Positions 1 through 5,363 are shown, counted from the stretch's first letter. The stretch: DNA of 6,693 bases from Candidatus Bathycorpusculum fermentans (GCA_009787175.1 WRGM01000089.1:1-6693); one strand, 5' to 3'. A program made the numbers and translations. Notes: generated from the letters alone by a model not told the origin.

Positions 1-173
1 GGGGGGGGGGGGGGTTTTTGGTTGAAAGTTTGGACAAGGTTGGACATGTAGAAAGGTTATATTGTTATAGATTGGGTTGTATGTGTGGTTTGGGAGTAGT
101 TGTTATATAGTTTTTTGTGTTTGTTTGTGTTTGTTGGGCAGGTGTGGTTTTTGGCTGCTTGCTTATGTTGGGT

Positions 174-199
174 GGCAGGCAGTTTTTTCCATGCCTGTC
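174..199. repeat. Short hairpin in G+T-rich spacer
   Basis: GGCAGGCA at 174-181 pairs with TGCCTGTC at 192-199: seven Watson-Crick pairs and one G-T wobble around a 10-base loop with a T6 run. It is the most GC-rich structure in the left spacer. It could be a terminator-like or structured RNA element for an unseen gene to the left; nothing in the sequence fixes its role. Confidence 0.35.
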
Positions 200-469
200 T
201 TTCGCCTTCGCCTAAGTGATATTTGCGTTTAGTATGTTTCTATGGTCTTAGACGCTTCGTGTTATTTTTATTGTTATTTCTTCTGTTATGTCATTTTTGT
301 TTTTTGCTATGTTCTGTTTTATTTTGGCGGTTTTGTGATGGTGTTTTTTTTGTTTGTTTCTGAAATGTATTTTTTGATACATTCATGCTGTTTTTTGTGC
401 TGTTTTTGCCGCAAAACTCATAAACAAGATCTATCTTTTAAATACATGAAGGTTAAGATACCTACAATT

Positions 470-524
470 AAAAAGTGGAAAAAAAGAAATAACCTAAAAA
501 AGGCTTTTTCACTCTCCACTTTTT
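470..524. terminator. Inverted repeat and T-tract, probable end of the minus-strand operon
   Basis: AAAAAGTGGA (470-479) is the exact reverse complement of TCCACTTTTT (515-524), giving a 10-bp stem around a 35-base loop. Read on the minus strand, the loop and left arm carry T-runs (from A6 at 496-501 and A7 at 479-485), the kind of U-rich tract that ends archaeal transcripts. It lies about 60 bases beyond the frame-restored stop (585) of the cysteine-cluster gene. On the + strand it also ends in a T-run, so it could work in both directions. Confidence 0.4.
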
Positions 525-584
525 TCTAATTTTAACCAACTTTTACATACTTAGCTGTTGTTATTTTTTTACTCATTTAATCTG

Positions 585-660
585 TTAAAAAGTGCTCTCT
601 CCTCTTCTGTAATTCCTGCTTTCAAAAGTTTATCCATACAAGCATCATATTGTTTTTTTT
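585..660 (-). other. Frame-shifted C-terminal tail of the cysteine-cluster gene
   Basis: Upstream of this stretch the cysteine-cluster gene reads through a run of eight A residues (T8 on the + strand, 653-660) and then stops at 645. Counting seven A residues instead, the frame continues for about 21 more codons (QYDACMDKLLKAGITEEESTF) to a TAA at 587-585. This tail is charged and helix-like, as expected of a soluble protein end, unlike the other frames. A one-base homopolymer length error, or a real slippage/phase site, explains both readings. Confidence 0.6.
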
Positions 661-1124
661 GAAAACGACACAGGCACAATTATATCCTCTGTGAAATACC
701 CCGTTTCCTCAACTGCTCGCCCTCTTTTAAGAATGCTTTTTTGCTTTTTAAAACGATCCAACGCTTTACAGTCTTCAGATAACATGCCAAAAGGCGTATT
801 AGGAAATTGACTACAACCCTTAGGTCTAATAGCGTAAATAGAGCATATACTGCCCTTTTGAAATGGGCATCTAGCACCAGCAATATGCTGCTCATACAGT
901 TTTTCATCACGCTCAAACAACCTCCCAAGCTCAACTGTTAACGCTTTAAATTTAGCATAAACCCCGCTGTCTGACTCTGGCGATCCTTGAATTTCTCCTG
1001 CATTTAAAAAATCCTCAAGAGTGCAACAAATCCCACATTTGTTACATAAAAACGGCAAATTAATAGACCAGTCACCCGATCTATCTTGAAATTTCAAATG
1101 AACATAAAAAGTCTCAACCAACAT
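645..1124 (-). CDS. CxxCxxCC cysteine-cluster protein (YkgJ-like, UPF0153 type)
   Basis: This 159-residue protein belongs to the CxxCxxCC family (YkgJ-like), predicted to bind zinc or an iron-sulfur cluster; the biochemical role of the family is poorly defined. The signature is C27-x2-C30-x2-C33-C34, followed by C86, C94 and C104 in the family motif RPKGCSQFP (100-108), and C119. No signal peptide or membrane segment is visible, so it should be cytoplasmic. The ATG at 1124 lies 9 bases after the kinase stop, with a purine-rich AGAGAAG just before it, suggesting translation coupled to the upstream gene in one operon. The recognisable domain is complete, but the C-terminus is probably wrong: a run of eight A residues precedes the stop, and one base fewer would add about 21 residues (stop at 585). 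The family call is strong; the link to the kinase is by context only. Confidence 0.85.
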   Translation of the reverse strand: MLVETFYVHLKFQDRSGDWSINLPFLCNKCGICCTLEDFLNAGEIQGSPESDSGVYAKFKALTVELGRLFERDEKLYEQHIAGARCPFQKGSICSIYAIRPKGCSQFPNTPFGMLSEDCKALDRFKKQKSILKRGRAVEETGYFTEDIIVPVSFSKKTI

Positions 1125-1133
1125 CTTCTCTGT

Positions 1134-2876
1134 CTATCCCACACTTTCCTTATCAGTTTCTCTAACTTTCTTAATAGTATTTATTATTGTTAAAATGATT
1201 GACGGCATAGTAAAAACGCTAAAAACTCTTGTATACTTTGGACTTACACTTTTTCTAATAGTTTTCACCTGTCCACCACCCCGTAAATAACCCCTAATGA
1301 ACGCCATAGTAATATCTTCTGTTGCCTCTTGATCTTTAACCGGTTGTAAATAGTGTCCTGTATAGTATAGAAATACTGCTATATCCCATGTTTTATCTCC
1401 ATCCTGCGTTGCCTGCTCAAAATCTAGTAGATACACTTTATCATCTCTGCCAACGATAACGTTTTCTGGCTTAGTGTCGCCAAGGGTCATCCCATAAGAG
1501 TGAACTCTTGCAAATAATTCTCCTGTCATTTCAATATCCGATAAATCTTTTTCTGATTTTTCTTTTCTCTGCACTGCTAAAGCTACACGCTTTATTGAAT
1601 AACTAAGATTTTCCCCTTCTATATACTCCATAAAAACTAGCCGCTCAGGTGTACTAACATACAAAATTTTAGGTACATTAAACCCACGTAAACGTAAAAA
1701 CTCGCTAGTTGCACACTCTTTAGCTAAACGCGTTTTAGCCGAAATAGCATATGTTCTAGTACCAAATGTCCACATCGTTAACGGAAACCACTTAAAATTC
1801 GACCATTCTCTAAAACGCTTAACCAAAAACTTACGCTCAACAATATTACCCTCTTTTGTTATTCGTGTCTTTATAAGGTAAACATCATTTAATATTCCAC
1901 CAACTGCTTTAATCTTTATTTTTTCCAGTTTTTCTGCTCCAAACATTTTCTGGATAAATCCTGAAATGTTCACTTTATCAGCAAGTGATACTAGTCCCTC
2001 TGATGTGGGGACAAATACGTATTTTCGAGGTTCATCTGTATAATAATTATGATTAATGTCTGCTTGTAGTAGTGTTCTGTTGATTTTTTGGTTTTTAAGA
2101 AGTTGTGTATTTTGTGTTATAATATTTAGCGATTGGGGAAAAATGCCGAATATGGTGGTGAAAATGGCGCGAGGCACGTTTTTTGTTACGTTTGTAATCC
2201 AAACTGTTGGTTTTTGACTTTTACGTGCAAACTCTTTAGATGTAGTAACATAATCATTTTTAAAAGTAATTAAACGCTCAGCATCTAACTGTGTAAGTGC
2301 ATCTCTGTAACTTTTTAAAGCTTTTTCTTCACCTTTTAAAATGTTACCTTCAAGCCTCTCTGACATTTCATAAGCAAGCAACGGGAAAAACCGTAAACGC
2401 TTAAGTAATATATCATAGAGGAAAAACTGAGGCTTAATCTGCATATGATAAATAAGCTCAGGATAACTAATAGACAAGTTTTCTATAGCTTCAAGAATTA
2501 ATCGTTTTTTCAAAATTAACTCTTGTACTTGCAAATACCGCTCGCCCTGCAAACTTGTATAGGGAAAAACAAGTTTACTAGCAAACGCCTCGCCAAGAAA
2601 GCCTCTATCTATATCTCTTTCAAACATCCACTCATTAATAGCAAAAATAATTACCGTTCGCCCATTAAGAGTTGTAACATAATTTAACAGTCGCGGTTGA
2701 AATTTTTTAACAACAACAATTACTTCAAGAACAGTTTTATCTTCCTTGACCGGCTGACTTGGATATGTGTCAATTAAACAAATTGCTCTAATATGCGCTG
2801 AACCTACAGCGTGCCCCGCTATCTCTACAATACGCTGCTTTAGCCTCTCCTCATTTGACATGCTGCTAATGACCAT
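1134..2876 (-). CDS. Large fusion protein with C-terminal Bud32/RIO-like kinase domain
   Basis: About 580 residues from the ATG at 2876. The last 260 residues are a lipid/protein kinase-like fold of the Bud32/RIO/aminoglycoside-kinase kind: nucleotide loop VGGILNDVYLIK (325-336), likely ATP lysine K353 in KFLVKRF, hinge VFMEYIEGENL (414-424), catalytic loop LGDTKPENVIV (465-475; D467, N472) and metal-binding LLDFEQA (D485). The usual His of HGD is Leu and DFG is DFE. A hydrophobic stretch at 548-571 could touch the membrane. The N-terminal third (VGS at about 24-26, strand EVIVVV at 51-56) faintly resembles a degenerate nucleotidyltransferase, and 155-215 may be a winged helix; both are inferences. 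Starts at TTG 2888 and ATG 2861 are also possible. I prefer 2876 because a TATA-like box is centred 25 bases upstream, fitting leaderless transcription. The substrate is unknown. It is first in an operon with the cysteine-cluster gene. Confidence 0.75.
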   Translation of the reverse strand: MVISSMSNEERLKQRIVEIAGHAVGSAHIRAICLIDTYPSQPVKEDKTVLEVIVVVKKFQPRLLNYVTTLNGRTVIIFAINEWMFERDIDRGFLGEAFASKLVFPYTSLQGERYLQVQELILKKRLILEAIENLSISYPELIYHMQIKPQFFLYDILLKRLRFFPLLAYEMSERLEGNILKGEEKALKSYRDALTQLDAERLITFKNDYVTTSKEFARKSQKPTVWITNVTKNVPRAIFTTIFGIFPQSLNIITQNTQLLKNQKINRTLLQADINHNYYTDEPRKYVFVPTSEGLVSLADKVNISGFIQKMFGAEKLEKIKIKAVGGILNDVYLIKTRITKEGNIVERKFLVKRFREWSNFKWFPLTMWTFGTRTYAISAKTRLAKECATSEFLRLRGFNVPKILYVSTPERLVFMEYIEGENLSYSIKRVALAVQRKEKSEKDLSDIEMTGELFARVHSYGMTLGDTKPENVIVGRDDKVYLLDFEQATQDGDKTWDIAVFLYYTGHYLQPVKDQEATEDITMAFIRGYLRGGGQVKTIRKSVSPKYTRVFSVFTMPSIILTIINTIKKVRETDKESVG

Positions 2877-2896
2877 AGTGTCTGACAACTTGAAAG

Positions 2897-2908
2897 TTTT
2901 AATATGTT
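2897..2908 (-). promoter_or_regulatory. TATA-like box of the kinase operon
   Basis: Read on the minus strand this is AACATATTAAAA, an archaeal TATA-like element centred about 25 bases before the ATG at 2876. That spacing would start the transcript at or next to the ATG, giving a leaderless mRNA; no Shine-Dalgarno sequence is seen. This is what decided the start chosen for the kinase. Confidence 0.5.
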
Positions 2909-2916
2909 AGAACAGC

Positions 2917-2933
2917 GTTAATGCCTAATTAAC
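2917..2933. promoter_or_regulatory. Palindrome in the divergent promoter region, possible operator
   Basis: GTTAAT-GCCTA-ATTAAC is a perfect 6-bp inverted repeat with a 5-base spacer. It lies directly upstream of the TATA-like box of the kinase operon and within the divergent region shared with mscL. Its size and place fit a dimeric regulator site, but AT-rich palindromes of this length can arise by chance. Confidence 0.3.
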
Positions 2934-2993
2934 TTGTCTAAACCACAAAAAACGGACTTACCACGTCGACTTATTTGTTACTTATATTGTTAT

Positions 2994-3003
2994 TACATAT
3001 TTA
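2994..3003 (+). promoter_or_regulatory. TATA-like box upstream of mscL
   Basis: TACATATTTA is centred 22-25 bases before the ATG at 3022, giving another possible leaderless start. The whole stretch 2980-3040 is AT-rich and offers further TATA-like matches that would suit the ATG at 3040 or the GTG at 3055, so the box does not settle the start. Confidence 0.35.
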
Positions 3004-3021
3004 TGGATATTTTTATTAATT

Positions 3022-3441
3022 ATGTTTTGTAAATATTTTATGGTTATTAATTTGGTGAATGACGAAGAAATATTGACTGAATTACGTAAAATTCGTGAAG
3101 CTATAGAGAAAACACCACCCCCTCCCCCTCCGGCTCCTAAGCAGACCTTATGGCGTGAATTTAAAGACTTTTTGTCTAAATACAAAATTTTTGGGCTCGC
3201 AATTGCCTTCATTATAGGTCTCTACGTGGGCGGTTTAGTTCAAGCATTAGTTCACGATTTGCTATTGCCAGCTATTGGATTACTTATTCCGGGCATAGAT
3301 AACTTAGCTGAGGGTACCGTTGTTGTTAATTCTCAAGTGTTTGCCTACGGCGACTTTTTAGTAGCACTGCTTACATTTGTCATAGTTGCTATTATAGTGT
3401 TTCTCGCTGTCAAAATCGCAAAACGTTGGCACATAGAATAA
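3022..3441 (+). CDS. mscL: Large-conductance mechanosensitive channel MscL
   Basis: MscL forms a homopentameric pore in the cytoplasmic membrane that opens under tension and releases solutes during osmotic downshock. The 139-residue product has the family layout: amphipathic N-terminal segment WREFKDFLSKYKIF (44-57), pore helix TM1 (about 58-80) with the glycine-rich run IIGLYVGGLVQALVHDLL, the conserved LLPAIGLLIPGID turn (81-93), a short extracellular loop, and TM2 (about 110-133) ending in Lys/Arg. The body aligns well with E. coli MscL (my recollection). Two oddities: an extra N-terminal charged helix (EEILTELRKIREAIEK, 15-30) joined by a polyproline linker TPPPPPPAP (31-39), and almost no C-terminal cytoplasmic helix after TM2. 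The ATG at 3022 gives the longest form; ATG 3040 or GTG 3055 would remove 6 or 11 residues and leave all domains. It is transcribed alone, divergently from the kinase operon. Confidence 0.92.
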   Translation: MFCKYFMVINLVNDEEILTELRKIREAIEKTPPPPPPAPKQTLWREFKDFLSKYKIFGLAIAFIIGLYVGGLVQALVHDLLLPAIGLLIPGIDNLAEGTVVVNSQVFAYGDFLVALLTFVIVAIIVFLAVKIAKRWHIE

Positions 3442-3464
3442 ACAAACCAGCAAAATCATCTATC

Positions 3465-3471
3465 TTTTTTT
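3465..3471 (+). terminator. T7 tract after mscL
   Basis: A run of seven T residues begins 24 bases after the mscL stop codon. Archaeal transcripts commonly end at such U-rich tracts without needing a hairpin. A 10-base palindrome AACAATTGTT follows at 3484-3493. Confidence 0.45.
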
Positions 3472-3567
3472 GTTACAATAAACAACAATTGTTAATTGCC
3501 ACTTTACAAGAATGTCCTCTGCAACTTTTTAGCATATTTAACTGATAAAACCCGGCAGTGTGCATTT

Positions 3568-3606
3568 ATGAAAAATGTTAGCACCCTATGTAGAACCTTT
3601 TTTCAT
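3568..3606. repeat. Imperfect hairpin in the mscL/radical SAM spacer
   Basis: ATGAAAAA (3568-3575) pairs with TTTTTCAT (3599-3606), and after one mismatch GTT (3577-3579) pairs with AAC (3594-3596): 11 pairs around a loop of about 14 bases. The arm ends in a T6 run on the + strand. It may be a second termination structure for mscL or a structured non-coding RNA; there is no evidence for either beyond the fold. Confidence 0.35.
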
Positions 3607-3674
3607 CATATTTAACAAAAAAAAATATCTGCTATTTAGTTTCATATTTATAAGTATACTACAAGGCACGTTTA

Positions 3675-3692
3675 AGCATAGCTAAGTATGCT
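3675..3692. promoter_or_regulatory. Palindrome upstream of the radical SAM promoter, possible operator
   Basis: AGCATA-GCTAAG-TATGCT is a 6-bp inverted repeat with a 6-base spacer, ending 5 bases before the TATA-like box of the radical SAM gene. A factor bound here could contact the basal transcription machinery. The match is short, so this stays tentative. Confidence 0.3.
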
Positions 3693-3697
3693 ACTAG

Positions 3698-3705
3698 TTT
3701 TTAAG
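3698..3705 (+). promoter_or_regulatory. TATA-like box of the radical SAM gene
   Basis: TTTTTAAG is centred 26 bases before the ATG at 3728, the classic archaeal distance from TATA box to transcription start. The mRNA would begin at the ATG itself (leaderless). No Shine-Dalgarno sequence precedes the ATG, which supports both this promoter and this start codon. Confidence 0.55.
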
Positions 3706-3727
3706 TTCCTCTCTAAACTATAAGTGT

Positions 3728-4765
3728 ATGCAGCCATCGTTTTCTCCCTTGTTTCCTCTTTCTGTAGAGTCTATTTGGAGCCTAGATCCGCAGAGTTTTG
3801 TTGAGCTTTTAGACTCTAATGTTTTCATGCAAAAAAACCGTAATGTACACTTCTATACTCCAAACTTTACCTGTACTAAAAACAGCTCCATAGATGCTCC
3901 ACAGGAAACTTTTCCCTCCATCTCTATAACAGGCACTAAATGCGCATTAAAATGCAAACACTGCAAAGGTCACCTACTAAACACCATGTACCCCGCTACT
4001 ACACCAGACGACCTGTTTAAATTATGCTGCAAACTACAACAAGACCATCAAGCTGTAGGATGCCTAATAAGCGGAGGTTGTCTGCCTAACGGAACAGTAC
4101 CCCTAAAACCCTTCATAACGACGATAGCTAAAATTAGACACAAATTAAACTTTACCGTTTTCATCCACACAGGACTAATAGATATAGAAACTGCTACATT
4201 ACTAAAACAAACAGATGCAGCAGATGCTATATTAATCGATATAATAGGCTCTCAAGAAATTATAAATAATATTTATCAGCTTAATGCCACTGTTCAAGAC
4301 TATGCTAAAACATTAGAAATTTTGCAGAGGACAAAACTAAATTTTGTACCCCACATAACCGTTGGATTAAATAATGGTGTATTAGACGGTGAATACAACG
4401 CGCTACAAATGATTTCAAAAACAAAACCATCAGCAATAGTCATAATAGCCCTAACACCAATATCTAAAACAGATATGGAAAAAACTCGGCCACCACAACC
4501 CTATGACATTGCGCGAGTCATAGCCACCGCGAGGACTATAATGCCTAAAACACCTATAATTCTGGGATGTATGCGACCAAAAAACAGACAATGCACTACA
4601 ACCACTGCAACAACAGATGTACTAGCCTTAAAAGCAGGTGTTAATGCCATAGCTTTCCCAGACAGAGCAACAATTAATTACGCAAAAACACATGGCTGGA
4701 TCACCACTTTTTCGCCATACTGTTGCGCAAAAATCGGTCATGTCCTAAGCTCATGTGGTGAATAG
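3728..4765 (+). CDS. Radical SAM protein, biotin-synthase-homologue type (LipS2-like candidate)
   Basis: This 345-residue enzyme carries the radical SAM cluster motif C72-x3-C76-x2-C79 (KCALKCKHC), which binds a [4Fe-4S] cluster and cleaves S-adenosylmethionine to a radical. Other marks are the ISGGC segment (114-118), HTGL (147-150), DIIG (171-174), VPHITVGL (207-214), GE (221-222), LGCMRP (279-284) and a terminal CC pair (332-333). From memory this pattern fits the archaeal 'uncharacterized homolog of biotin synthase' group (COG1856), which I believe includes LipS2, half of the two-protein archaeal lipoyl synthase. The LipS1 partner and lipoate genes are absent here, so sulfur insertion into a lipoyl group is only a hypothesis. 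The ATG is set by a TATA-like box 26 bases upstream. The last nine codons overlap, tail to tail, the decayed transposase, so the extreme C-terminus (after YCCA) may come from the insertion. No membrane segment is seen. Confidence 0.85.
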   Translation: MQPSFSPLFPLSVESIWSLDPQSFVELLDSNVFMQKNRNVHFYTPNFTCTKNSSIDAPQETFPSISITGTKCALKCKHCKGHLLNTMYPATTPDDLFKLCCKLQQDHQAVGCLISGGCLPNGTVPLKPFITTIAKIRHKLNFTVFIHTGLIDIETATLLKQTDAADAILIDIIGSQEIINNIYQLNATVQDYAKTLEILQRTKLNFVPHITVGLNNGVLDGEYNALQMISKTKPSAIVIIALTPISKTDMEKTRPPQPYDIARVIATARTIMPKTPIILGCMRPKNRQCTTTTATTDVLALKAGVNAIAFPDRATINYAKTHGWITTFSPYCCAKIGHVLSSCGE

Positions 4766-5098
4766 TTTCTTCCAAATCTTTGTGTGTTGATGGTGTAGTC
4801 CACAGCGATTTTGTGTATCTCTTCACTTTTTGAAAAACGAATCACCCGTCGCACCAACCGGGAACACCATTCTAAGGGAAAGATGTTTATGCTCATTTTT
4901 TTTGTGTAAACCTCTTTTACTCGCCACCAACTTTTCAGCAGTAATATTATCAGTATATGTCCAATTTTTATTAACATAATTTATAACTATGTTAAGAGGT
5001 GCAAGCAATTTTTTGTAGTATCTTAAAATTCTCCGCTTCACAATTACCAAACCAAAGTTCATGAAGTTAACTTCCATTGAAGTGCCATGAAAAAACAT
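4738..5098 (-). pseudogene. Decayed IS1-family transposase, C-terminal half
   Basis: Two overlapping minus-strand frames join into one recognisable IS1-family (InsB-type DDE) transposase C-terminus. The first (5098 to about 4864) reads NIVINYVNKNWTY, then VASKR, then NEHKHLSLRMVF. After a frame break near 4861-4875 the second reads SRLVRRVIRFSKSEEIH and ends at 4738. Recalled IS1 InsB has VVVWMTDGW, VISKR, IERHNLNLRQHL and ARLGRKSLSFSKSVELH, which line up almost without gaps. The catalytic Glu of IERHN is kept (NEHKH), but the Asp of TDGW is Asn, so this copy should be inactive even apart from the frameshift. A stop lies upstream in frame (5128-5126), and the N-terminal zinc-finger/HTH part was not found. 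The 3' end overlaps the radical SAM gene by 28 bases, suggesting insertion at or inside its end. No IS terminal repeats or target duplication were identified. Confidence 0.8.
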
Positions 5099-5106
5099 TT
5101 TTTCAT
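5087..5106. repeat. 20-base palindrome with A6/T6 runs
   Basis: ATGAAAAAA (5087-5095) and TTTTTTCAT (5098-5106) are exact reverse complements separated by two bases. The structure ends in a T6 run on either strand, so it could stop transcription in both directions: of anything reading through the radical SAM gene and of anything entering the relic from the right. Almost the same sequence, one A shorter, follows the kelch gene at 6632-6648. Confidence 0.45.
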
Positions 5107-5133
5107 AGAAAACGCAATAGGAACACTAAAATG

Positions 5134-5265
5134 GTATGTATTTAGCTTGCGTGTTTTTATTAAAGCATTTAACATGAATTTGCGTATGTAGCTGTGTTTG
5201 TTGCGTAAAAAATGGCATGAAAGGTTAAATGTTAACGAAATTTTTGTTGAGAGCTAAATACATAC
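5134..5265. repeat. 132-bp unit bounded by 14-bp perfect inverted repeats (MITE-like)
   Basis: GTATGTATTTAGCT (5134-5147) is exactly repeated inverted as AGCTAAATACATAC (5252-5265), 104 bases apart. A second inverted pair lies inside: CATTTAAC (5166-5173) and GTTAAATG (5224-5231). No target duplication is visible at the outer edges. It has the form of a small non-autonomous element (MITE) or a long stem-loop RNA, next to an IS relic. The core TAAATACATA occurs once more at 5281-5290, outside the unit and towards the kelch gene, so a regulatory role for the 10-mer is an alternative. Confidence 0.45.
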
Positions 5266-5294
5266 TTTTTGTTTATTGATTAAATACATAAAAA

Positions 5295-5302
5295 TTATAT
5301 AT
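5295..5302 (+). promoter_or_regulatory. TATA-like box, distal kelch promoter candidate
   Basis: TTATATAT, preceded by an A-rich run, is the closest match in the window to a canonical archaeal TATA box. It would start a transcript near 5322-5325 and give the kelch mRNA a leader of about 95 bases. The repeated TAAATACATA at 5281-5290 lies directly upstream. Confidence 0.35.
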
Positions 5303-5353
5303 GCAGATAGTCAAAAATGTAAACCAAAAAAATAACTCAAATTACTTACTTAA

Positions 5354-5363
5354 TTTTAAAAAG
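5354..5363 (+). promoter_or_regulatory. TATA-like box, proximal kelch promoter candidate
   Basis: TTTTAAAAAG would start transcription near 5384, giving a leader of about 33 bases before the ATG at 5417. A weaker TTTAT at 5379-5383 would instead suit a leaderless GTG start at 5408. The sequence does not decide between them or the distal box. Confidence 0.35.

Larger units (their letters stand above)
1..580. other. Gene-poor G+T-rich region at the left edge
   Basis: No credible gene is seen here. The first 14 bases are all G. The + strand is strikingly short of C: only two C residues occur before position 139, and none between 46 and 138. It contains short direct repeats: TTGGACA twice at a 10-base period (30-36, 40-46) and a perfect tandem 10-mer TTTGTGTTTG at 114-133. 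An open frame at 242-529 encodes a Phe/Cys/Tyr-rich string that simply reflects T-rich DNA, with no recognisable domain. Hairpins lie at 174-199 and 470-524. The right part is the 3' flank of the minus-strand operon. Confidence 0.6.
3442..3727. other. Spacer between mscL and the radical SAM gene
   Basis: These 286 bases hold no open frame of note. They contain the T7 tract (3465-3471), the palindrome AACAATTGTT (3484-3493), a long imperfect hairpin (3568-3606), a palindrome at 3675-3692 and a TATA-like box at 3698-3705. No tRNA is seen. A perfect C-box-like ATGATGA occurs on the minus strand near 3603-3609, but no matching D box follows. Confidence 0.6.
4738..5130 (-). mobile_element. Remnant of an IS1-family insertion sequence
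   Basis: The element is defined only by the transposase relic. The left limit must lie near or left of 4738, within or at the end of the radical SAM gene. The right limit is unclear: the transposase frame is closed at 5128, and a perfect 9-bp palindrome sits at 5087-5106. Element boundaries are therefore approximate. Loss of the N-terminal half, the Asp-to-Asn change and the frameshift all point to an old, immobile copy. Confidence 0.55.

Noticed and set aside
1..14. G14 followed by T5 as a telomere-like repeat
   Set aside because: There is only one unit and no tandem G/T array; an end artefact is simpler.
242..529. Open frame on the + strand encoding 95 Phe/Cys/Tyr-rich residues
   Set aside because: The composition follows from T-rich DNA, there is no promoter or domain, and the end overlaps the hairpin/T-tract of the minus-strand operon.
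680..934. Second minus-strand frame inside the cysteine-cluster gene
   Set aside because: It is a shadow of the CxxCxxCC gene, with no recognisable sequence of its own.
2982..3212. Minus-strand frame opposite mscL with a run of glycines
   Set aside because: The glycine run is the complement of the mscL polyproline codons; it is a shadow frame.
3541..3612. Possible C/D box sRNA on the minus strand
   Set aside because: A perfect C-box-like ATGATGA is present, but no D box (CTGA) or C'/D' pair follows at a fitting distance.
4896..4903. T8 run as the frameshift point of the transposase relic
   Set aside because: The IS1 match continues in the first frame past this run (NEHKHLSLR), so the break lies later, near 4861-4875.
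5082..5219. Open minus-strand frame right of the transposase relic as its N-terminal half
   Set aside because: It has no match to the IS1 zinc finger or HTH that I can recognise, and it crosses an arm of the inverted repeat, so it is not claimed as a gene.
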